A stretch of 64,000 bases of DNA from Gibbula magus. Taxonomy: Eukaryota > Mollusca > Gastropoda > Trochida > Trochidae. The notes under the pieces were generated by a model, which had not been told where the DNA came from, did no database searches, and worked only from the letters and a program-made list of their open reading frames with translations. The stretch lies in the NCBI GenBank assembly GCA_936450465.1, contig OW388293.1, positions 84,032,134-84,096,133 on the forward strand, written 5' to 3'. Position 1 is the first letter of the stretch. Each line of letters starts with the position of its first letter. Made by a program: the position numbers and the translations under genes. This document shows positions 13,018-23,438 of the stretch, piece after piece.

Positions 13018-13658
13018 CCATGTTGAAAATGCTCCACATTGTTGAAAAGACTTGTAAACAAGTCGAAATCCGACGCATCGATATCCAGTCATCATTAAAA
13101 TGATAGCTACAGCAACTGCGTTTGAAGTATTTTATGTTTATATACATACGATTGAATAACTAGAAGTGTTCAGAGGTGAACCAACAGTGTACATTTCATT
13201 TGACATTTCGAACTGAACACCCATTCTCTCCAAAGGGTTACCTTACTCATATGTTTCAATATCATCATTGTTCTAATGCGACATACAGTACTAAACTGGG
13301 AAACAATAGAAGCTATACATGCTTTTCAACAGAGAAAAATCAAAATACTGTTATCGGATAAGGCTTATTTTGAATATTGTTGATAAGGATATGTTTTGTA
13401 AAGACGTATTTACAAGTAGAAGTTTTTACTTCTGTACTACCAATAGATACTTTTGAATTTCATTTCAATCTGTCGCACTGTGCTCTGTACACAATCATTG
13501 TCATGCGATGAACTGTAAGGAAATAAACATACTGTGTTGAAAGATCAGCAGCATATAACGGGTTCGATATTCTTTCGAAGTAATATTATGAGACTTGGAA
13601 TGGAAAGTAAAATCTACAATTTCAAACGTGTGTATTGTGTAAGTTTGTTTATCGGTAT
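13018..13658. other. no supported feature
   Basis: Ordinary AT-rich sequence. A 61-codon plus frame at 13176-13361 has no recognisable motif. Confidence 0.35.
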
Positions 13659-13864
13659 AACTATAGAATTGGTTCGCCACCTATTAGGGTTTAGGGTTAG
13701 GGTAAGTATTAGGGTTTAGGGTTAGGGTTAGTATTAGGGTTTAGGGTTAGGGTTAGGGTTAGTATTAGGGTTTAGGGTTAGTAATAGGGTTAGGGGTAGT
13801 GTTAGGTTTAGGGTTAGGGTTAATCTGTAGAATGTATTCAAGGTGGCGAACCAATTCTATAGTT
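13659..13864. mobile_element. foldback element enclosing telomere-type repeats
   Basis: Perfect 24-bp inverted repeats at 13659-13682 (begins AACTATAGAATTGG, ends TTCGCCACCT) and 13841-13864 flank a core made almost wholly of TTAGGG/TTTAGGG units (13684-13823). A longer TATTAGGGTTTAGGG pattern recurs about every 35-45 bp. The perfect arms argue for a mobile element or recent hairpin formation rather than a relic chromosome fusion. No clear target duplication could be assigned. Confidence 0.7.
13684..13823. repeat. interstitial telomere-type (TTAGGG)n tract
   Basis: Runs of TTAGGG mixed with TTTAGGG and interrupted by 'gtatta' or 'gtaata'. TTAGGG is the telomere repeat of molluscs and most other animals. 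The short irregular tract lies inside inverted repeats, so it is not a chromosome end. Confidence 0.85.
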
Positions 13865-14382
13865 GCTCCTGTTTATCTTCATTCTTCCATAACAACGATT
13901 TAATGTTGAACTATGTTATTTCGCGTTGACTGGTAAGTGTTTATTCAATCGATGTCGATTACAACTTTATTGTTCAAAGAAATGGCTCGCGTATCTGATA
14001 ATATCGAATGTCGTGTAGGAGAACTCCGAAACGTATCGACAAGTTCCGAAAGCATCAAAGGGAGGTTCTATATTTTGCTGACGTTAGAATTTCGCGACCA
14101 GTCCATGTATACTAGATGACTTCAGAAATATGTAAAAAAGTTAGAATTCCTATTATGTTTAATGTTAGTTTATAATTATTATTCACGCGTTTGCACTGTG
14201 AAATCAAAGCAGTCCCTTTGTATCAGGTAATGTGATAGCGGAGTAATACCAACTCACGCCCTGTGTGCTTGTAGCGTGACACATTCGTGATTATCAGTTT
14301 GATTCTGTGTCACTCATCACGTCTTTGATGTGCATTTAGAGGTGGCATATATAACAACTACTAGAACAACTGTTTTAATGTG
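13865..14382. other. no supported feature
   Basis: A 60-codon plus frame at 13937-14119 is unrecognised. The sequence is otherwise unremarkable up to the inverted repeat at 14383. Confidence 0.35.
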
Positions 14383-14484
14383 GAAATACACGACGTTTCG
14401 GGATGTATACTTACTCCTTCATCAGGTCGAATGAATTACACCTGGGGAAGGAGTAAGTATATACTTCGAAACGTCGTGTATTTT
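14383..14484. mobile_element. short inverted-repeat element, GAAACGTCGTGTATT family
   Basis: Left arm 14383-14420 and right arm 14446-14484 are near-perfect inverted copies containing GAAACGTCGTGTATTT and GGAGTAAGTATA, with a ~25-bp loop. On the minus strand the left arm carries CTGATGA (14425-14419) and, about 18 nt later, CGAAAC (14400-14395). This order resembles the conserved core of hammerhead ribozymes; in the right arm the first box is changed to CTGGGGA. The sequence is related to the ends of the element at 18624-19281. Confidence 0.65.
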
Positions 14485-14520
14485 CACAATATAGAATTTC
14501 TTATCCAGAAAACCATTCTG

Positions 14521-16643
14521 TTTTTGTGTCACTCACTAAATTTTAAATCAAGCGTTATAAAAAGTTTCCACTTAGGGACAGAATATTAGAGTTATCAGTC
14601 CTTTGAACAGCGCCATGATATGGAGGTCACATTTGCTGTTGTCTCTTTATCAATTATGTAAACAGTCGCAAAAGCAGAATGCTTAATCTCGAAACCCCTT
14701 AGCTAAAAGGGAGCAGTTAATATCAGGGCTAGTAATTCCTTGCGTCCGTTGCGTTACGGTGCACTGAAGAGTGTACAGACAATCCCAAAGAGGCATCTTC
14801 GCATTTTGAATCTCCTAGGCAATTGTCAAAGTCATGGTGCGATATTTTATTAAGAATGTTTGATATATTTAACACTTTATTATGTCATATATGATATTAT
14901 ACCATGACATTGCTAGATACTCGATTCTGATTGGTTCTCCAGAGAAATCAAACGTGATCGATTCTGGATTGAACCGCTTCACCGCGTATTGACGCATCTA
15001 CTTTGTGAAATCACAATCTATCCGAACAAACGGCCGATTCTAAAGTGTGCTCTACTTGTGGAAATAAAAATAACTGACACTAATCAAAACGTTCCTGTAG
15101 CTTGCTTTAGAGCTACATTAAATGATAGATTAGCAAGACAAAATTTGTCAGTATCAAGATCTATCCAAATAGTGACACTTATGCAGTTGAGAAGAGGGCA
15201 ACCGCAATTGTAATGACGCAATGATCAGCCGCTTCTAAAAACCGAGCGTAAAGCAAAATAAGAAATATATACATATGCGCTCGGTTTCAATTTTAAATTT
15301 ACTCGCTTTCTATCGAGTATAACATGTTTCTGATGTCACAGTAGGTTTATCTCCTAATTGAACTCCCCCCTGTGATGCTGTTCAATAAGATAAAAGATTG
15401 TGCGATTAAATATACTGTGATATGAACTATTAAGGTAACCTTTAAAAAATCATGAATAAAATCATGCTCAATCAAAACATTATACCGTTTGTGTGTGAAT
15501 ACTGGGAACGTTTAGTACACGAGTCATTATTTTAAAACCTGAATTACTTACTTATGTAATTAAGTAATTAAGATACTCCTTGAATGATGTTACCGCCAGC
15601 AATAACAAACTTCTCAACTTATAATTGTCAGTTCCAATTTATTATGTTGTTTTGAAACCTTTGCAGAAGTTGTATAATAGATTGCTTAACAGCTTTTGTA
15701 AGCTTAATCGATTTATTATCTGTCATGTTTATTCGCCTTCTGGACATACACTACTTTACAAAAACATGTTTGGTAGTGGCAAACATACTCTGTGGGATGT
15801 AAATGTTTGTGTAATTCGGATAAACAATGACATGGGAAAAAAATGCTGACTTATGTTTTTGTAAAGTTTGGCTAAAGAAAGTATACGTTGTAAATCCCCT
15901 TGATCGCCGATAAGACGAGGAAGTTGAGTTTGTATTTATGATTCAAGATCATCCGTAATTACGTTTCAATGAAAAGTGCCAATCTCTGATCACAGCACTG
16001 CCATCTTACTTCCAATGCTATGTCATAGCAGTGTAACGTCATCAAGGTTATAACGCCAAAGAATTGTGACGTCAGTACTTGATGTAAAAGGATTATATGA
16101 TGTCATGTAGTTGACGGTGACATGGCATTGTGCAAAATGAACTGTCAAAGCTATTATCGTACACAATAGATATGTCCTGTGAAAGTTTTGGTCTTAAAAT
16201 TGCATCAGAATTTGGTATTACTAAATATCACTACGAGATACCATTAGTGATTAACATACGTATAGTTGTGTATCTCTCTAGGCGTATTCTCAACTTGGAC
16301 AGCAACATACAAATTGGTGTGAGACAACACTAACATCTTCCTACAAGGCGATCCAGACAAATTGGGTAATGAGTGTCATTCATCAGTCAACCTATCCCCG
16401 AGATAATAAAATAGGATACTATTATGTGTAAGTTCTTCATTCGATACTGTCAAACTTCGTTATTTTCCTATTAAACAACCATAAGTCATTTGATCAAATA
16501 AATAAGAGTTATTTCATTTGTCAACCTTTTAATTAATGTATTTCTTGAAAGTGGATTTCTGAATAATTGCGTTGTCTTTGTGCTTAATTAATAATTTGTT
16601 TTGAAGTCATCATTGCCAGTCAGTATCACCTTTCACCACTGTC
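14521..16643. other. 2.1-kb stretch without supported genes
   Basis: Contains a small hairpin around 15240-15290 (AACCGAGCG ... CGCTCGGTT) and the phrase ATACTCGAT in opposite orientations near 14917 and 15315, hinting at a degraded ~400-bp inverted-repeat element. Frames of 67-74 codons (14989-15213, 15625-15849, 16130-16333) have no recognisable motifs. Several TGACGTCA-like sequences occur around 16030-16120. Confidence 0.4.
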
Positions 16644-17526
16644 TGATGTTGGAGGCAAAACTAGCTTGATAACGGTATAAAAGTTGGATGTTGGAGGCAA
16701 AACTAGCTTGATAACGGTATAAAAGTTGGCTGTTGGAGGCAAAACTAGCTTGATAACGGTATAAAAGTTGGCTGTTGGAGGCAAAACTAGCTTGATAACG
16801 GTATAAAAGTTGGATGTTGGAGGCAAAACTAGCTTGATAACGGTATAAAAGTTGGCTGTTGGAGGCAAAACTAGCTTGATAACGGTATAAAAGTTGGCTG
16901 TTGGAGGCAAAACTAGCTTGATAACGGTATAAAAGTTGGCTGTTGGAGGCAAAACTAGCTTGATAACGGTATAAAAGTTGGCTGTTGGGGGCAAAACTAG
17001 CTTGATAACGGTATAAAACTTGGCTGTTGGAGGCAAAACTAGCTTGATAACGGTATAAAAGTTGGCTGTTGGAGGCAAAACTAGCTTGATAACGGTATAA
17101 AATTTGGCTGTTGGAGGCAAAACTAGTTTGATAACGGTATAAAAGTTGGCTGTTGGAGGCAAAACTAGCTTGATAACGGTATAAAATTTGGCTGTTGGAG
17201 GCAAAACTAGCTTGATAACGGTATAAAAGTTGGCTGTTGGAGGCAAAACTAGCTTGATAACGGTATAAAATTTGGCTGTTGGAGGCAAAACTAGCTTGAT
17301 AACGGTATAAAAGTTGGCTGTTGGAGGCAAAACTAGCTTGATAACGGTATAAAAGTTGGCTGTTGGGGGCAAAACTAGCTTGATAACGGTATGCAAGTTG
17401 GCTGTTGGAGGCAAAACTAGCTTGATAACGGTATAAAAGTTGGCTGTTGGAGGCAAAACTAGTTTGATAACGGTATAAAAGTTGGCTGCTGGAGGCAAAA
17501 CTAGCTTGATAACGGTATAAAAGTTG
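16644..17526. repeat. 42-bp minisatellite, ~21 highly uniform copies
   Basis: Unit TTGGCTGTTGGAGGCAAAAC followed by TAGCTTGATAACGGTATAAAAG (42 bp). Most units differ by none to two bases, for example aaagttgg/aatttgg, ggatgttgg/ggctgttgg, and one unit with atgcaag. The near-identity points to recent amplification. The minus strand is open for 290 codons (14-residue repeat NFYTVIKLVLPPTA) only because 42 is divisible by three and the unit has no stop. No start context or flanking coding sequence supports translation. Confidence 0.95.
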
Positions 17527-18623
17527 TTGTGTATATCATTATTTTTTATTTATTGTTTTTGTGTTTCAAGGGGTCAGTTTGCTGACGATATTGCAACATT
17601 TAACAGCGTACATTGAATCGTTGAATTGTTTGACACCCACCATCCCCATATTGAAAACAAAAGCAACTTGATCACCATCGTATCCTCTATTCGTTGCTCT
17701 CAGATTTATCACCACGTTTCATATCCTCTGACCGAACCTGCTGGAAACGTCTTACGAATTTAACCTTGTTTTGATTCTGTGATGATTGATGCCGTTGGAG
17801 TACTGTAAGATGCGTTGATAAGATAAATTCACATTTAGTCGTATCCACTAAATACACAAACAAGTTGAAGGCAACAAATAGGGAGATATGACCCGGACAA
17901 AACGATTTCCTAATAAAGTCAATTTTTTTCCATGGAAAGAGAAAACAAACTAAATCACGTATAAACCATGGTTTAACCCTGTAGAGGCACATCGAGATTT
18001 CTTTGATGATATGACCTGTGTGACCCTCCTATGGGTCACAAGGTCTCTAAATACCGAAAGGTGTATTCTCAATCGGCTTTGGTCCTTGTACACACTGATT
18101 ATTCTCTCTAGAGCCATTACTTTGAAAGAAGGTTTTTAAGACCATGCCAGTGTGGTCTGTCAGTACTTCAGTAATAGTACAGTCATTATATAAAAAAACA
18201 TAGACAAACTTTATTCTTAACTTATTTCTTTTTCAAGCAAAGAAGACAAAATGCACATTTGCTGAATGATACATTTTGTAAAGTAAGTACAGAATATGAC
18301 TATTAACTTGAGGCAACTCAACTTGGTGAATCGTTAATTGATCCAAGTACTGAAGGTTGAGCTAGGGGATAATCTATTTTCAAATCGATCATGCTGAGAC
18401 ATTCAATGAACCTGTCGCATCAAATTTACTTTACTGTGGAAGTAACTGATATTTGATTTCGCCTCAGAAAATAAAATCTGCAAGAAAGATATCACCTCCG
18501 ATAATTCTTCAGAAGGCATGGACATACGCTGATGTAATTCTTGCTAGTAAATAAATGCGTCAAATCACGATGGCTGCATCACAGTGTGGTACGTTTTCAG
18601 CCTACCAAATATATGTTATCATT
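17527..18623. other. no supported gene
   Basis: A 101-codon minus frame at 17687-17992 (ends RGDKSESNE) is unrecognised and lacks clear splice or start support. The rest shows no repeat structure. Confidence 0.35.
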
Positions 18624-19281
18624 AGAACAGGAAACTTTCTCATAACAACTTCTTTGATGTGAATATACACGACGATTCTGAGTATATACATGTACTAACT
18701 CCTTCATCAGGTCGCATGTGAGAAATAAAGTAGGGTACATTTATATAGCAAAGAAGCCACTTTTCACCATTATGCCAGAGAGAGAATATTATATATTTAC
18801 TGTTTTAGATGACTATGACGACACTTGTGTGAATTTGTTCTTGTCAAGACCGAGATTTGAAAACAATATTTGGTAATCGTCGCATGCAACACGTGGTCGA
18901 TAATGATTTCTTAATTACCCGTTTTCTATTATGTACAGAGTCCTCTTTAGTGACGTCATGTTACACTGTTTTGTTACGTCACCAACAATATAATACGAGG
19001 ATTCGTACTGAGACGATAGATGCTCGCAGTATTTATGCAAATGTGCAGGTTTTAGAAACTGTGACTCGTTTATGTTTAACTAATACGTAATCGATAACAA
19101 TGGCATAAATGTATTTCATGAGATATATACATATAACAAACAACACAGAGTTTCGTCACCACTGTGTTGTTTGCTTTAAACATATATAAAATTTTGTTTC
19201 TAATGAACGAGTGAGTATATGCTCCGTAACATCGTGTATTTTTACATTGAAGAAGTTGTTATCTAGACAATTGTCCTGTTC
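18624..19281. mobile_element. 658-bp inverted-repeat element, same family as 14383-14484
   Basis: Left end 18624-18705 and right end 19207-19281 are diverged inverted repeats. Both share GAACAGGA at the tip, ATAACAACTTCTT, then AATATACACGACG/AAATACACGATG, then a 'gagtatat..actcc' segment. A 77-codon plus frame inside (18857-19090) is unrecognised and is probably fortuitous. There is no transposase, so it is a non-autonomous or solo-end derivative. The DNA class is uncertain; the CTGATGA...GAAAC phrase hints at a Penelope-type terminal repeat. Confidence 0.6.
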
Positions 19282-22205
19282 AGAAAGATTCGGCCTGAGT
19301 CAAGATGTATCTTTATTTGATAATTTGATAATGGTCAAATTGAACTACTTACTTAACAATTCTGTAATGAAGTAGAATGTTTGACTTTGAGGAAACATTC
19401 TTATGTGCGCTTTGCATAAACCAGAAACCTTAAACGTTGACGAATTTTACAAAAGACAATGTAAAAGTTCTGGTGCCAGAAGGCTTTACTTGAAGAATAA
19501 TCTATGTACATTTAACTATTTTGTTAATTATTTGGAGAAATATACGAAAAACATTTCATGAATCGAGATCCAATTTATCAGTCTGTCACGTTTTGTTTAA
19601 AGGAACGGAGTTTTATGTCCCAAAAAGCTTGAAAAGTTTTGATAAGTTTATTAACGGCACCAAAGTTCATAAAGAGCGTGTGGCAGTTAAAATTAATACT
19701 TCCTTCTGTAACTTTATAAAATTTTAATTATCCTCTTATTTCATATGAAAAACATTTTATTTCATTGTTAGAATTTTTTTGTTCACAATAGCTAAAATAT
19801 AATATAGATGGTATGAATGATATCATTCTTATATGACAAACGTTCTGAATCCTCAGGGGTTTATATTGCTTCATTTTGATTGTGCACGAGACATTTAAAT
19901 AGACATATAGACTGACGAGTGATATCTCCGTGTAAAGTAAAAGATGTTGACATAAACGAGTAATACCTTTTAAATCCTGCAACAATTCACAATATGTAAA
20001 TATTACCCACACGGGTTAGGATACACAGGTGATTATTTTTGTGATATTCGCACATGTGCTCTTTAGTGATTCTCAACGCTGATTGGTCAGTAGCCAGAGA
20101 ATGACAACACGATTGGTTGACGGTACTACTTTCTTACTTCATTGATAAATAGAACGTGCCGAACTCACAGTCACACACTGGCTCGATTTTTTAAATAAAA
20201 AACAGCCCAAGAATATAACGATTTTAGTTTATTAAACGTTCTATGTACAAAATATAATAGGTGTATGTATCTACATTGTCACTGTTACTTTTTTAAGACA
20301 AATTATTGACGATTATGTTTTAAAATTTCAACAGCCTCGCGTTGATCGTCGTTGTTTGTAAACAAACATGCCTGCCACAGAGCAAAACCACCACTGTTTT
20401 GAGGTTGCTTTCAATGGTCCCTCTCTGGATCCGCCCCTGCGCCAAGGCTCGCGACTGTGAACATCATTTCGAGAAAATAAACGAAAACAGTTTTTTTTGT
20501 TTTTGTTTTGTTTTGAAGTATGACAATTCAGGAAATATGTTTGACTCATTATTGAGAAAATAAAAAAATAAACGCAAATTCAAATTCTTTATTTAGGCAC
20601 AATTCACAAATGATACGTAAAGAAATAGATATTTCCTTTTGATCAGAATATGTTTGTCAAATATATGTTTTCATCAGTTTCGCCTCAGAGCTATCGTATG
20701 TTCTACCAAAGCGGGCAACGGTTTGCCGGGTATTAACGTTTTCATAATGGTCATGGGAATAACAGTTTTTCTAAATATAACTAATCTTGCATTTTGATTG
20801 GTTGACGGAACTACTTTACGCCCATTCATGAATTGCTTACCTGTCCTGTTTAAGCTAAAACACATAGATGAAAAATTTCAAGCATACCTATTTAAAGTCA
20901 CACGACAGTAAAGCACATAAAATAGAAACTCATGTTGATTCTGTCTTACAGTAGTAAATTTGCAAGGCGAACAGCATGCGAAAGTCGCCGACTGAACTGC
21001 CGTGACGTCATGAACAATGACGTCATTCAGTGACGTTTTGTATTTTGTATAGTTCTACCGCATCACGAGGTTAGCAGGGAGATTTGGATTAATTTACACT
21101 GTTAATACAAATAATGACCGGTTTAAGTAATCTATTACAAGTTAGTACAATAATACATAGCAAAATGTCTGACAAGGGAACAAGCAACTGTAATGTCATA
21201 TAACAACTCTGTACATCGATCACCACCTTATCTGTTTGAGTCCTTAGAGGATCAGGTCAGGACGGATATTCCATATTTTCTTTTCATTAATTGATTTCAT
21301 ACTGTTCGGAAATTCAATGAAACGTTTGTTCAAGTTCTTCTTTTTAAAAAAAATTAACGGATTTTTCTTGGAATTCGGATAAGTTTCAGATAGCATAATT
21401 CCTTGTGAAGAAGTTGAAAGATGTGTTTCTGCTGTATCAGCCGACATCATCTCGCTCCCCCTCTCATCTCTTCTCTAACCGCGTTATCTTCCAGTTGGAC
21501 AGAAAAGAGTGGAATCACAGCATTAAGACTTAAGCATTAAGAAAATTCTTATCAGATTAGCGTTTCCATTGACATTGATGTTTTGGAAAGCCCCAGGATC
21601 ATGTTTATCAATTTCCTTTGAAGTCGATGTAAATATGATCATTTACATGTCGAATGGTTTACCAATGTGCATGTTTTATAAGACACATCACAACATCGTC
21701 ACATATTTAGATAAAATAGACACAACATGCATATTTGACAGATTGAAATGGAGGGAATATTTTGTATATATTTAAGGAGTTGAAGTATTATGAAGACGGT
21801 CCAAGAAAACAATCATTGTAGGAGTTCGCCTTACCCTTCATAGACGGAAATTCTTAAGAAATAGAACAGATCTGGCGCCACACACGCTTGGATGTGGAAT
21901 TGGGAAATAGCTTTTAAATGTAAAATCATTCCTTCTCTAAAGAGTTTCATCTTTATTTGGTATCCAAGACAAAAAAAAGCAATCGTGATCTGAAAACTGC
22001 ACTAGTGACTTTCAGAGACTGGGTTTTAACAAGACATCCTTTTTGATCGACCAGGCGCCACAAGTACTAGTTACAGTGTTATTGAGCTTATATTTAAGGA
22101 TGATAGCTACATGTACGTATAAGGTCTAAATGTGTTTTCGTTCAGTCTTGCTACAATCTTTCACTAGTGACGCTCTGGCTTAATGGAAATGTTTTTAGTC
22201 TTTAA
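19282..22205. other. 2.9-kb stretch without supported genes
   Basis: Short frames only. The phrase 'gattggttgacgg' followed by 'actacttt' occurs twice, near 20112 and 20797, suggesting two fragments of a dispersed repeat. A palindrome, GTTTGTAAACAAAC, is present near 20353. No exon with supported borders was found. Confidence 0.4.
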
Positions 22206-22453
22206 CTGTATACTATATTAATGGTGACTTATGTATACTATATTAATGGTGACTTATGTATACTATATTAATGGTGACTTATGTATACTATATTAATGGT
22301 GACTTATGTATACTATATTAATGGTGACTTATGTATACTATATTAATGGTGACTTATGTATACTAAATTAATGGTGACTTATGTATACTATATCAATGGT
22401 GACTTATGTATACTATATTAATGGTGACTTATGTATACTATATTAATGGTGAC
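22206..22453. repeat. 25-bp minisatellite, ~10 copies
   Basis: Nearly perfect tandem copies of TATACTATATTAATGGTGAC plus TTATG (25 bp). Only two units differ, by one base each (tactaaatt, tatatcaat). The sequence is bounded by 'tttaactg' and 'gacaaacc'. Confidence 0.95.
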
Positions 22454-23438
22454 AAACCTTGTTGTTAGCATTGTCAGCCACATACTCTACCCACCTAGGA
22501 GTCGACGTGTGTTGTTATGAATGAAGTAAGGACAGTGAACTTATGAACCTTTCGGGAAGATGGAATCAACAGGATAAGACTAAATTACTGGGAAAAAAAC
22601 CATCTGTCAAATTTGTTTCATTTTCCTTCGCATTTTCCAGCTTCTGGATTGTAGTTACTTTGCTATTGTCAAACTGATGTTTTTTGTACGCAATGAGAAC
22701 GCTTTCTTTGTTAAGTCTGTAATACAAGGCACTGGTCGTACTATCTCGTTTCATGCTTCTATTTCTTTAATTGTAGCTTATTAGTCATAGTTTAGGTTAC
22801 AGTTTCTCAGTAATTGGTCTCTTAGAAGTCAAAATGTAAAAACCTATATTTTTAATCCATTCTCACCTGACACCGAACACTCACCATACACATAAAACTG
22901 CAAATAATTATATCTAAAAGTTTTATATAATAGAACTTTGAAAAAGTTCCAATTAATACAGAGATTGAATTGGATGGAATTAAATTTCAGTCCAGTTCTA
23001 ATTTCTTGATCAAACTTGCTAAACAACCAGTGTGGACTGGAATTAGGGAATCTCCGAAGAATATTCTTAAAAGAGAGTTTTCTCCACATTGTAATTGAAT
23101 ATGTTTATTAGTTCAAATGCTGCAAGATTCCAAAACAAAATCATCAGCACACTTTCGTCCGTAAATACACGTCTATCTCGTATTTGAGTCAACAATATAT
23201 GTTGTATTCTCGTGCCAACAATTGTTACCTTTGTCACACGAGATGTTAGTAGGTTGTCTGACTATAGCTATACACGACATTCCTCCATCACACATACACC
23301 TTATCCGCCACCTCTCAGGTGTAAAGAATCACTGAGAGACTGCATAATGTTTGTTATCCAAATTATGGAATGTAACTCGTAACTTCGTATTTGCAAGACA
23401 TGTCAGTGTCATGAGCTCAACGTCCGAGCTGTCCCTTT
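22454..23438. other. no supported gene
   Basis: Minus frames at 22566-22754 and 22844-23089 are unrecognised. No tandem repeat is seen. Confidence 0.35.

Noticed and set aside
13684..13823. Chromosome end
   Set aside because: The tract is short, irregular and flanked on both sides by inverted repeats and ordinary sequence.
16626..17498. 290-codon minus frame with a 14-residue repeat
   Set aside because: Direct translation of the 42-bp array in a period divisible by three; no start context or flanking coding sequence.
20328..20563. Two opposing 73-codon frames
   Set aside because: Mutual shadows over a dispersed-repeat-like segment containing GTTTGTAAACAAAC; no motif.
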